Assembly: GCF_003457605.1 (NCBI RefSeq)
Contig: NZ_QRAN01000010.1
Coordinates: 62,001 to 126,000, forward strand
Direction of reading: 5' to 3'
Source of the DNA: Seongchinamella sediminis
Lineage (GTDB): Bacteria; Pseudomonadota; Gammaproteobacteria; Pseudomonadales; Halieaceae
DNA length: 64,000 nt
Of this stretch, positions 24,853 to 36,049 are shown piece by piece. A model generated the notes under the pieces. The model saw nothing but the letters and a program-made list of their open reading frames with translations. It did not search any database and was not told where the DNA came from. Positions within the stretch are counted from its first letter, which is position 1. Each line of letters starts with the position of its first letter. Position numbers and translations under genes: made by a program.

Positions 24853-26040
24853 TCAGGACTGGCCCCGGGCATAACCCCGGATCATCCCCAGCAGCGCGCT
24901 GATCGCAGCGCGCTCTGCGGCGGACAGCTCCGGCCTCCAGACCTCGAATATCAGCACGATCCGGTCCCGATCGCTGTGGTTCCAGGCCTCGTGCTCGATG
25001 GAGTCATCGAAGATCAACAGCTCGCCCTCACGCCACTGCCTGCTCTCATTGCCAACCCGCAATTCCCCGCAATTTTCCGGCACCACCAGCGGCAGGTGAC
25101 AGATCAGCCGGGTATTGAAGAAGCCGTGATGCGGCGGTATGTCAGTGCCCGGCTTCAGGCGGGAAAACAGCACATTGGGTGAAGCCCCCGGGATCACCGC
25201 CAGGGGCAGCTCCGCCAGGATACGGGTGGTTTCCGGAAACTGTTCCGCCAGCTCCCTGTTCAGCTCGCCGTCCTGCCACAGGTACAGCGCTCCCCAGTCG
25301 TCGCTGCCCCACAGGTCTGCGGAACTGGCCCTGGGCAGATCCTTGTTCTCCTCCAGGTAGGGCGCAAAGGTGATATCCCGCGCCAGGGCCTGTTGCAACT
25401 CGTGCTGGATAGGCCCCGTTGCCGCCTGCAGGCTCAACGCCCACGGGAAGTCCCCGGGCTCGAAGAACTGGACATGCGGCAGCTCCGGGAAGAAGAATTT
25501 GGACGGCTGCTGGGGATAAAACAGCTTTTCTCCGGTGCTGATAGCGAGCGCCTGCCCGAAGCGCGGACTGACCTTGTCGCCGTCGATATCCAGCTCAGCC
25601 AGCTGCTGCCTGAGGTAGTGCAGACGCTGGTCGGCCACCTGCTCACTGCGCTGCCGGGCCCGGTCCAGCTGATCCGCCAGCCCGGGCGGCGGCGTGTCCA
25701 TACTCTCGCAGACCTGCAGCAGGGTCTGGTAAAACCTGGCCGCCTGCTCCTGCTGCTGCCAGTGCCACAGGTGATCGGCCTTGAACAACAGCGCCTGGGG
25801 ATTGCGCGGCTCCAGCGCCAGCGCCTGTTCCACCGCTGCCAGGGCGCCCTGTTCGTCCTTGCAGTTGCCACAGGCATAGGCCAGGCCCATCCACAGCTGC
25901 AGGTTTGCCCGCGCCGGGGCGAGCGCGGGGTCCTCTCCCGACAGCAGCCCGGTAAAGCGTTGCCGGGCCACCTCGTGCTGGCCGCCCTGCAGGGCCTTCA
26001 CCGCGTCGTTGACCATTGCCTGGAGGGATGGATGCGCCAT
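24853..26040 (-). CDS. TPR protein with aspartyl/asparaginyl beta-hydroxylase domain
   Basis: About 395 residues. The N-terminal half is TPR-like (DEQGALAAVEQALALEPRNP, then LLFKADHLWHWQQQEQAAR), and the C-terminal half is an aspartyl/asparaginyl beta-hydroxylase domain: PPHHGFFNTRLICHLPL with the first iron His and FDDSIEHEAWNHSDRDRIVL with the second, plus the Arg for 2-oxoglutarate. These are two-His Fe(II)/2-oxoglutarate oxygenases. Bacterial members are linked to lipid A (LpxO) or unknown peptide hydroxylation; the TPR part favours a protein substrate. ATG 26040 is preferred to GTG 26052; neither has a strong ribosome-binding site. Confidence 0.85.
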   Translation of the reverse strand: MAHPSLQAMVNDAVKALQGGQHEVARQRFTGLLSGEDPALAPARANLQLWMGLAYACGNCKDEQGALAAVEQALALEPRNPQALLFKADHLWHWQQQEQAARFYQTLLQVCESMDTPPPGLADQLDRARQRSEQVADQRLHYLRQQLAELDIDGDKVSPRFGQALAISTGEKLFYPQQPSKFFFPELPHVQFFEPGDFPWALSLQAATGPIQHELQQALARDITFAPYLEENKDLPRASSADLWGSDDWGALYLWQDGELNRELAEQFPETTRILAELPLAVIPGASPNVLFSRLKPGTDIPPHHGFFNTRLICHLPLVVPENCGELRVGNESRQWREGELLIFDDSIEHEAWNHSDRDRIVLIFEVWRPELSAAERAAISALLGMIRGYARGQS

Positions 26041-26176
26041 GAACGAATTCACCGGAAAAAAGTAATGTTGGTTTTATACCGAAGACAGCGGCAAAAGTCT
26101 TGGGGCCTGTCGACGTTATCCGCGCCGGGCCGCTTGCCGCTCATCTGCCCGGCGACTGTGCGCGTATATTCTGCCG

Positions 26177-26968
26177 ATGAGCGACTTCAAGCCGACAGAC
26201 CCCGCAGCGCAACCAGGATCCACCGGTGGAGGCTTTCTCGAGCTGCCGCGGTTCAATGCGGTGGTGGTGGGCAATGGCGCCATCGGCACCGCCATCCTCG
26301 AGCGGCTGCTGGCCCTGCCCGCCCTGGAACATGGTTTCCTGCTGGCCCGGAGACCTGGCGGCGCCCCCGGAGACAGCCGGGTAAGCTCGCTTTACGTGGA
26401 CGCCGAGCAGCCGCAATCCATCGCCGACGCTGCTGCCAATGTCAGCCGGCAGGTGGAGCGCATTCACCTGCTGTTCAATACCGTTGGCATGCTTCACGCT
26501 GACGGCCAGCGCCCGGAAAAGCGCCTGCGGGACCTCGACCCGGATCAGCTGCAGCGCTCCTTTGCCATCAATGCCACCTTCCTGCCACTGTTGTGCCAGG
26601 CATTTTCGCCGCTGCTCAAGCACCCCCAGCCGGCGGTGCTGGCATCGCTCTCGGCGCGGGTGGGCAGCATCGAAGACAATGGTCTTGGTGGCTGGTACAG
26701 CTATCGCGCGGCCAAGGCCGCCCACAACATGCTGCTGCGAACCCTGTCTCGCGAGTGGAAGATCAGCCACCGCAACGTCAGCCTCGTGGCACTGCACCCG
26801 GGCACGGTCGAGTCACGCCTGTCGGCGCCCTTCATCAGCGCCAGTTACCGCAACCGGGTTCTGTCGCCGGATGAAAGCGCAGCCGCACTGCTCGCGGTGA
26901 TAGCGCAATTGACACCCGGGCGCACTGGCGACTTCCATGACTGGCAGGGCGAGCCAATCCCCTGGTGA
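26177..26968 (+). CDS. Short-chain dehydrogenase/reductase (C-factor-like)
   Basis: A 263-residue SDR with a diverged cofactor motif (NAVVVGNGAIGTAI instead of TGxxxGIG), NTVGMLH in place of NNAG, a catalytic Ser in LASLSARVGS and YRAAKAA (Tyr-x3-Lys). This resembles CsgA/C-factor-like SDRs of unknown substrate. It starts at ATG 26177 after a region shared with the divergent hydroxylase gene and ends 32 bp from the convergent fumC. Confidence 0.85.
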   Translation: MSDFKPTDPAAQPGSTGGGFLELPRFNAVVVGNGAIGTAILERLLALPALEHGFLLARRPGGAPGDSRVSSLYVDAEQPQSIADAAANVSRQVERIHLLFNTVGMLHADGQRPEKRLRDLDPDQLQRSFAINATFLPLLCQAFSPLLKHPQPAVLASLSARVGSIEDNGLGGWYSYRAAKAAHNMLLRTLSREWKISHRNVSLVALHPGTVESRLSAPFISASYRNRVLSPDESAAALLAVIAQLTPGRTGDFHDWQGEPIPW

Positions 26969-27000
26969 GATCCCGGCAGTGGCCCGCTGGCTGAGCGGCG

Positions 27001-28377
27001 CTACCCGCGCTCGGCGCCACGGGTGAGCTGGTAGGGGTCCAGCAGTTGCCGTAATTCCTCGCGCGCGATGCCGGTTTCTTCCACCGCCACGTCAATCACC
27101 GGTCGCTGCTCGGCATAACTGCGCTTGGCGATGCTGGCGGCAGCCTCGTAACCGATGGTGGTATTGAGCGCGGTGACCAGGATCGGGTTACTGGCCAGCG
27201 ACGCGGCAATGCGCGCTTCATTGACCCTGAAACCGGCGATAGTCGCGGCGCAGGCGCGGCAGGCCCAGGACAGGGTCTCACAGCCGGAAGACAGCCGGCC
27301 GGCGATCAAAGGCAGCATTACATTGAGCTGGAAACTGCCCGACTGCGCCGCCAGCGCCACGCTGGTATCGCCGCCTATCACCTCGGCGGCAACCATCAGC
27401 ACCGCCTCCGGCAACACCGGGTTCACTTTCCCGGGCATGATGGACGAACCCGGCTGCAGCGCCTCGAGCTCGATTTCGGCCAGCCCCGACAGGGGCCCGG
27501 ACGCCATCCAGCGCAGGTCATTGTTCACCTTCGATAACACCACGGCGAGACTGCGCAGCGCCGCAGAGCACTCCAGCGGCACATCCTGGCCAGCCATCCG
27601 CGCATAGGGATTGGGGCTTACCTCGAAATCCAGGCCACTCAACTGTTGCAGCTGCCGCGCCATCTGCGCGGCGAATCCTGCCGGCACATTGACACCGGTA
27701 CCCACCGCCGAGCCGCCCAGGGGTAGCTGGCGCAGTCGGGGCTGCAGGTCGCCAAAGCGCTGCTCGCACTCCCGTAACTGGTAGGCCCAGGCCCCAAGCT
27801 CCTGGCCAAAGGTCAGTGGCATGGCGTCCATAAGATGGGTACGCCCGGTTTTGGTCAGCGCCTGCAACTCGTCGGCGCGCTCCCCCACCACGGCAATCAG
27901 CTCGCGCAGGGCCGGCAACAGCTGCTCGTGCAGGTCCCGCGCCGCGGTCACCAGTATGCAGCTGGGTATCATGTCGTTACTGCTCTGGCTGCAGTTGACG
28001 TGGTCATTGGGGTGGACCGCCTCGCCGCAGGCATCACTGGCAAGGCGCGCCAGCACCTCGTTCATGTTCATGTTACTGCTGGTGCCGGACCCGGTCTGGA
28101 ACAGCGACACCGGGAACTGGTCCTCCAGCCCGCCGGCCATCACGGTTGCCGCTGCCTCGCTGATGGCGTCGGCAAACGCCGCTGGCAGGGCGCCGCACCC
28201 GGCGTTGGCCTGTGCCGCGGCCGACTTGATCATTGCCAGGTTGCCGATGAAGGCCGGGGGCATGGTATGCCGGTGAAGGCCGAAATTGTTCACCGCGCGC
28301 TGGGTCTGCGCGCCATACAGTGCCGCGGCGGGGACGCTTACCTCGCCCATACTATCGCGTTCGATTCTGTCACTCAT
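27001..28377 (-). CDS. fumC: Class II fumarate hydratase
   Basis: A 458-residue iron-independent fumarase of the TCA cycle. The family signature GSSIMPGKVNP carries the catalytic Ser loop; TGSGTSSNMNMNEV and HPNDHVNCSQSSND are the other two conserved regions that build the active site of the tetramer. ATG 28377 is chosen over a GTG at 28389 because GGGAG lies 7 bases ahead of it. It is divergent from acnA across 77 bp, so the two TCA genes probably share a control region. Confidence 0.96.
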   Translation of the reverse strand: MSDRIERDSMGEVSVPAAALYGAQTQRAVNNFGLHRHTMPPAFIGNLAMIKSAAAQANAGCGALPAAFADAISEAAATVMAGGLEDQFPVSLFQTGSGTSSNMNMNEVLARLASDACGEAVHPNDHVNCSQSSNDMIPSCILVTAARDLHEQLLPALRELIAVVGERADELQALTKTGRTHLMDAMPLTFGQELGAWAYQLRECEQRFGDLQPRLRQLPLGGSAVGTGVNVPAGFAAQMARQLQQLSGLDFEVSPNPYARMAGQDVPLECSAALRSLAVVLSKVNNDLRWMASGPLSGLAEIELEALQPGSSIMPGKVNPVLPEAVLMVAAEVIGGDTSVALAAQSGSFQLNVMLPLIAGRLSSGCETLSWACRACAATIAGFRVNEARIAASLASNPILVTALNTTIGYEAAASIAKRSYAEQRPVIDVAVEETGIAREELRQLLDPYQLTRGAERG

Positions 28378-28454
28378 TGGCTCTCCCACTGCTATAGTTC
28401 AACACTCAAGCCATAACAGCATAGTCTGTCTTAACACAAGTGGAGATGTAGCCC

Positions 28455-31178
<2,724 letters not shown>

Positions 31179-31201
31179 CCCGGCATTGTAAAGCGCGTAT
31201 T

Positions 31202-31885
31202 TCAGCGGGCGGCGCGCACCAGCCAGCGGAACAGTTTCCGCTGGGTGGACAGGTAAAACATGTACTCCGGGTGCCACTGCACGCCGAGAATATCCTTGCC
31301 GGCAAGCGCCGCCGCCTGGCAGAAGTCGTCCAGGTCGCGGGCCTCGCAATCGAGGTCAGGGGCCAGCTCCTTCACCGCCTGGTAATGCAGGCTGTTGACC
31401 CTGATACGCTCGCGGCCAAGGATTTGCTGCAGGCGGCTGCCGGGGGCAATCATCACGGTTTTGGTCGCCAGCAGGCCAGGGCGATTGTGGGTCTTGCTGC
31501 GCATCTCGCGGATATTGAGGTGCAGTGATCCCCCCAGCAGCGCATTGATCAGCTGGTGCCCCCGGCAAATACCGAGCATGGGCAGGTTTCGCTCCATGGC
31601 ATCGCGGATATAGGCCTGCTCGAGCTCGTCGCGATCGTGGTCATAAAAGGTCTGCGGCTGCGCTTCTTCACCGAAGATGGTCGGATGGATATCGTCTCCG
31701 CCGCTGATGACAATGGCGTCGAGCGCATCTACCGGAAACCGGCGGGAGTGGGATATCCGCCTGGCGACCCCACCGGCCAGAAATACTGACAGCCGGATGC
31801 AGTACCAGGATGGCGACCACCACTTGTCGTTACCGGTTACCCCGACAACAGGTCGTCTAGAAGTTCGTCCAGTTGTCGATGCCAT
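31202..31885 (-). CDS. Class I glutamine amidotransferase-like gamma-glutamyl hydrolase (C26)
   Basis: A 227-residue protein of the peptidase C26/PuuD group. The nucleophile elbow LGICRGHQLINALLGG holds the catalytic Cys and VQWHPEYM the His-Glu pair; the entry SGGDDIHPTIFGE is typical of gamma-glutamyl-GABA hydrolases. It would split a gamma-glutamyl amide. The start lies 49 bases inside the upstream amidoligase gene, so the two are translationally linked. The pairing suggests that both enzymes act on the same gamma-glutamyl-like metabolite, whose nature is unknown. Confidence 0.88.
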   Translation of the reverse strand: MASTTGRTSRRPVVGVTGNDKWWSPSWYCIRLSVFLAGGVARRISHSRRFPVDALDAIVISGGDDIHPTIFGEEAQPQTFYDHDRDELEQAYIRDAMERNLPMLGICRGHQLINALLGGSLHLNIREMRSKTHNRPGLLATKTVMIAPGSRLQQILGRERIRVNSLHYQAVKELAPDLDCEARDLDDFCQAAALAGKDILGVQWHPEYMFYLSTQRKLFRWLVRAAR

Positions 31886-32832
31886 GGCGGTTCGTCAAGG
31901 TTTATCAGCGCCTCGTCACGCGCCAGCCACTGCTGCGCCATCGATGCGACAAGTTCGGAGTTGTGGGCGAGGCTCTCTATCACGCACCAGATATTCCAGC
32001 TCTGGCTCAATGACCAGTCGGCGCGCTCGATACTGCAGTTGGGCAGGCGGTAATGAAATGTCGGCCGGGCCTTGATTCGCTCATCGTCGATGGCGGCGAC
32101 AAGCCGCTCCTCGTCGAGGTAACGGAACAGGGGCAGCAGGTCCAGCGCCCGGTTGCGGGACGGGTTGTGCTCCAGGTAGTCAGCCATCACCTGGGCCAGG
32201 CTGGTGTCCTGGTCATAGGCCAGCACCCTGGCGACATAGCGGTCGGGATAAAGGTCAATGTAGGGGGTAATCCGCCGCGAGAGGTCCACTTTATGGGCCT
32301 TGACCAACCACTTCTGGGCCAGGCAGAACGCCTGCAGATAGGCGACAATCGTCGCTGCTTCCAGGTCCGGCAATTCCGGGTTTATGTGCACCCCGAAAGC
32401 GTAGTAGGGCGCGCCGTGGGTGCCCACAGCGCCGGCCTCCCGCAGCGCGGCTGTCATCGGTTCCAGCTGGTCCAGCGCCGGCAGCGGAATCGGCGGGCAC
32501 ACCACCTCTGCCGGCACGATTTCGCTGGCGATGTCCCTGATCCAGTCCATCAGCAGGTCATCGTCGTCGGTGCCCTTGCCGTCCTGCTGCCGCTGGCGGG
32601 CGATGACCTTGCCCAGCTGCCAGTCCAGCTCCACATTGAAGTCGCCCAGCTCATCGACACTGACAACAGACTCCATGCGACTGAGTTGCTGGACATCTCC
32701 GCCCAGGGACTGCGCCAGGGCGGCGCAGACCTCGTCGAGAGACAGTCCGGAGAATTCCAGCTCAAAGCCCACGCGGCGAGGCTCGCCGGTGCCGGCGACT
32801 TCCGGCCTGTCGATTTGCAGGTACTTACTCAT
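31837..32832 (-). CDS. Putative amidoligase (glutamine synthetase-like fold)
   Basis: A 331-residue protein of the amidoligase_2 type. The start GEPRRVGFELEFSGLSLDEV has the GxExE metal-binding strand; further on YYAFGVHINPELPDLEAAT is the second conserved strand and SRRITPYIDLYPDRYVARVL a third basic region. The family is thought, from comparative genomics, to join amines or amino acids to carboxylates with ATP, and its genes often sit beside glutamine-amidotransferase-like hydrolases, as here. ATG 32832 is preferred to GTG 32841. The substrate is not known. Confidence 0.85.
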   Translation of the reverse strand: MSKYLQIDRPEVAGTGEPRRVGFELEFSGLSLDEVCAALAQSLGGDVQQLSRMESVVSVDELGDFNVELDWQLGKVIARQRQQDGKGTDDDDLLMDWIRDIASEIVPAEVVCPPIPLPALDQLEPMTAALREAGAVGTHGAPYYAFGVHINPELPDLEAATIVAYLQAFCLAQKWLVKAHKVDLSRRITPYIDLYPDRYVARVLAYDQDTSLAQVMADYLEHNPSRNRALDLLPLFRYLDEERLVAAIDDERIKARPTFHYRLPNCSIERADWSLSQSWNIWCVIESLAHNSELVASMAQQWLARDEALINLDEPPWHRQLDELLDDLLSG

Positions 32833-33033
32833 GGATACCACAATTAAAGGAGAGCAAAGCGAGGCACCCGGGAGCGCCCTGCCGTCGATAATGCTGCCAG
32901 CCTAGCGGAGATAGGCAGCGCTGTAAAATGCTGCTGCCTGACTCGCCGGCAAAGACACTGAACCAGCCCGCCGCTGGCGGCGTATACTCATAGCGTGTTC
33001 CCAACCAACGCCGCCAGCCTGCGGCCAGACCCC

Positions 33034-34332
33034 ATGCGCAAACTCTTCTGGTTCCGCAACGACCTGCGATTACACGACAATCCCGGCCTCGATGCCCAGG
33101 CCCGGATCGATGGCCTGCTGCTGGTGTACTGCTGGCCCGTCAACCGGCCCTGGTGCAACGTCACCGGCCTGGGCGCCCAGCGCGAGCGCTTCCTGCTGGA
33201 GAGCCTGCAGGCCCTGCGCCAGGCACTGCGCGATCTGGGCCAGGACCTGCTGCTGGTGCAGGGCTCACCGGAGCTTGTCATTCCCGAGCTGGTGCGTGAT
33301 TACCGCATCGACGCCGTGGTAAGCAGCAAGGCCCCCGGCTACTACGAACGCAGGACTACCGAGCACCTGCAGCAAACGCTGCCGGTACCGCTGGAACTGT
33401 ATGACAACGCGACACTGTTCACTCAGGCTGAGCTGCCGTTTTCGCTATCGGCCATGCCTGATCAGTTCACACCCTTTCGCCAGTTGCTTGATGAGCAGCG
33501 CCCCGGCAAGCCAGCGGCGCCGCTCACCAGGCTGCCGCCCCCGCCGGCGGCCCGTTTTGACTCCATTCCCGCAGCGACTGCCACCGCCCCTCCCGCCCTG
33601 CCCCTGCGCGGGGGCAGCCCGGCAGGGCAGCGGCGCCTGCGCCAGTTTGTCTTTGACCAGCAGGGCATTCGCCAGTACAAGCAGACCAGAAACTGCCTTG
33701 ACGGCCTGAGCGGTTCCAGCACCCTCTCCCCCTGGCTGGCCAACGGCTGCATCTCCGCGCGCCAGGTCGCCGCCGCAATTGCCGATCACGAACAGCGCCA
33801 CGGTGGCAACGACTCCACCTACTGGCTCTATTTTGAACTGCTGTGGCGGGAGTTCTTTCACTGGCGGGCGCGCAGGGACGACATTTCGCTGTTCCGTGCG
33901 GGCAACCACCGGCGCAAGCTGCACAACTGCAGCTTCGAGCCCCGGGCCTTTGCCCGCTGGTGCGCCGGTGATACCGAGTACCCCATCGTCAATGCGGTGA
34001 TGCGGCAGCTGGTGGCCACGGGCTGGGCCAGCAACCGGGGCCGGCAGATCGCCGCCAGCTGCCTGGTCAACGAGCTGAAGCTGGACTGGCGCTACGGCGC
34101 CGCCTTCTTCGAGAAACACCTGATCGATTACGATGTGGCGAGCAATTACGGCAACTGGCAGTATCTCGCCGGCGTCGGCGCCGACCCCCGGGGCGGGCGC
34201 CATTTCGACCTGGACAAGCAAACCCGGGAGCACGATCCGGACGGGATTTTTATCGAGCAGTGGGGCGGCCGCCGGCCCAGCCAGCCAGAATTCGTGACCG
34301 ATGCCGCCGACTGGCCCATCAGGGAACCCTGA
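33034..34332 (+). CDS. DASH-family cryptochrome/photolyase
   Basis: A 432-residue flavoprotein. It has the N-terminal antenna domain (KLFWFRNDLRLHDNPGLD) and the C-terminal FAD domain (YWLYFELLWREFFHWRA, WCAGDTEYPIVNAVMRQL, DYDVASNYGNWQYLAGVG). CRY-DASH proteins repair cyclobutane dimers in single-stranded DNA and bind MTHF and FAD. ATG 33034 is preferred to GTG 32995, which adds 13 polar residues. The gene end overlaps the end of the convergent FeS-BCP photolyase by 14 bp. Confidence 0.93.
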   Translation: MRKLFWFRNDLRLHDNPGLDAQARIDGLLLVYCWPVNRPWCNVTGLGAQRERFLLESLQALRQALRDLGQDLLLVQGSPELVIPELVRDYRIDAVVSSKAPGYYERRTTEHLQQTLPVPLELYDNATLFTQAELPFSLSAMPDQFTPFRQLLDEQRPGKPAAPLTRLPPPPAARFDSIPAATATAPPALPLRGGSPAGQRRLRQFVFDQQGIRQYKQTRNCLDGLSGSSTLSPWLANGCISARQVAAAIADHEQRHGGNDSTYWLYFELLWREFFHWRARRDDISLFRAGNHRRKLHNCSFEPRAFARWCAGDTEYPIVNAVMRQLVATGWASNRGRQIAASCLVNELKLDWRYGAAFFEKHLIDYDVASNYGNWQYLAGVGADPRGGRHFDLDKQTREHDPDGIFIEQWGGRRPSQPEFVTDAADWPIREP

Positions 34333-35854
34333 GCAGGCGATCACCCTCCCGCTGCGCCCACTGGAGAATACTCTCGCGCTCGCGGGCAGGTTTTTTGTCC
34401 CAGTTCCTGAGCGCCAGGGACATTCGCGGGTTTTCCTCCAGGCTGGCCCGGTGGCGGTTGATGAAGGCCCAGTACAGGCTGTTGTAGGGGCAGGCGTTCT
34501 CGCCTGTCACCCGGTCGGGCCGGTAGCGGCAGCTGGCGCAGTGATTACCCTGGCGCTGGATGTACCTGCCACTGGCGGCATAGGGTTTGCTGGCCATCAG
34601 CCCGCCGTCAGCGAACAGCGCCATGCCCAGGGTGTTGGGCAGCTCGACCCACTCGAAGGCATCGACGTACACGGCCAGGTACCACGCACAGACCTCCCGC
34701 ACTGACAACCCGGCCAGCAGGGCGAAGTTACCGATCACCATCAAGCGCTGGATATGGTGGGCGTAACCCAGGTCCAGCGACTGTTTGAGCGCCCGCTGGA
34801 GGCAGCGCATATCGACCTCCGCGTCCCAGAACCAGGCCGGCAGCGGCTGCTCCGCCTGCAGGCCATTGCGCTCGCCATACTCAGGCATGGCGAACCAGTA
34901 GATGCCGCGTACGTACTCCCGCCAGCCCAGCACCTGGCGGATAAAGCCCTCCGCCGCCGCCAGTGAGCAGCGGCCATCCCGCCAGGCAGCTTCCACCTGC
35001 CGACAGCTTGCCAGCGGGCACAGCAGGCCAATATTGAGGTACATGGACACCAGGCTGTGGTACAGCCAGTCTGACTCTTCCGCCAGGGCGTCCTGGTACT
35101 GCCCGAAGCGGTCCAGGCAGTGGTCGATAAAAAACGCCAGCTGCTCCTCGGCCCCGGCGCGGGTCACCGCCAGGTTGAAGCTGGCCAGGTCACCGGGATT
35201 GTCCGGGAACGCTGCCGCCACCAGTTCCAGCACCTCGCGAGTGATCGCATCGTGCTCCAGTTCGGCCCTGGCCGGCACCTGGTGCTTGCCGCGCCAGCCG
35301 GCGCGGTTCTCCCGGTCATAGTTCCAGCGGCCGCCCTCGGGCTCGCCCTCCTCGTCGAGCAGGATCTGGTAGCGCCGGCGCATCACCCGGTAGAAGTGTT
35401 CCATCCGAAATGTCTTGCGGCCAGCGGCCCAGGCGTTGAAATCTCCGGTGGCACAGAGGAAGCGGTTGTCTGCTGCCCAGTCCAGGGCCACGCCGCTGTT
35501 GCGGGACCAGTCCTCGAGCGCCTGCTGCACCCGGTATTCGCCCGGCTGGCAGCAGCGCAGGCGGCCGCAGCCCTCCTCCCGCACAATGCGATCCAGGGCA
35601 TCGGCCAGGGAGCTCAGCCCCTCCTCGTAGGCATAGTAGGTGACCGTGAAGCCAGCAGCGCGCAATTCCTCGCGGAAGTGACGCATGGCGGAAAAAACAA
35701 GGGCGATCTTGTGCCGGTTATGGCGCACGTAGCTGGCTTCCTCGGCCAGCTCTGCCATCAGCACGTGGCAATCGGCGGGGGTCGCGCCCTGCAGCGCGCC
35801 CGCATCGAGGGTGAGCTGGTCGCCGAGCACCAGAATCAGGTTTTTCTGTGACAT
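34319..35854 (-). CDS. Iron-sulfur bacterial cryptochrome/(6-4) photolyase (PhrB/FeS-BCP)
   Basis: A 511-residue protein of the FeS-BCP class that repairs (6-4) photoproducts. The N-terminus (NLILVLGDQLTLDAGALQG) is typical, and the [4Fe-4S] cysteines are visible as REVCAWYLAV and CASCRYRP plus NACPYNSLYW, four in all. MASKPYAASGRYI is the conserved FAD/substrate segment. ATG 35854 starts the conserved part; a longer frame upstream is unsupported. Together with the convergent cry-DASH gene this locus covers repair of both main UV lesions. Confidence 0.94.
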   Translation of the reverse strand: MSQKNLILVLGDQLTLDAGALQGATPADCHVLMAELAEEASYVRHNRHKIALVFSAMRHFREELRAAGFTVTYYAYEEGLSSLADALDRIVREEGCGRLRCCQPGEYRVQQALEDWSRNSGVALDWAADNRFLCATGDFNAWAAGRKTFRMEHFYRVMRRRYQILLDEEGEPEGGRWNYDRENRAGWRGKHQVPARAELEHDAITREVLELVAAAFPDNPGDLASFNLAVTRAGAEEQLAFFIDHCLDRFGQYQDALAEESDWLYHSLVSMYLNIGLLCPLASCRQVEAAWRDGRCSLAAAEGFIRQVLGWREYVRGIYWFAMPEYGERNGLQAEQPLPAWFWDAEVDMRCLQRALKQSLDLGYAHHIQRLMVIGNFALLAGLSVREVCAWYLAVYVDAFEWVELPNTLGMALFADGGLMASKPYAASGRYIQRQGNHCASCRYRPDRVTGENACPYNSLYWAFINRHRASLEENPRMSLALRNWDKKPARERESILQWAQREGDRLLRVP

Positions 35855-36049
35855 GGGGGAAATACGCGGCAAAACGGCCTGCGGATGGCTGGTCACAGGC
35901 CTCGGCGGCGCAATGGGGCCCCACTGATCTGCGATGCTGGCAATCTCGTCCAAATAACGACAAAATCTGTGCCCCGAACACGCGCAGTCACCTGCGCCCA
36001 TGCCCGCAACCTGAATCGGTAAACGCTGCGCCCACGCAAAGAGACTTCC

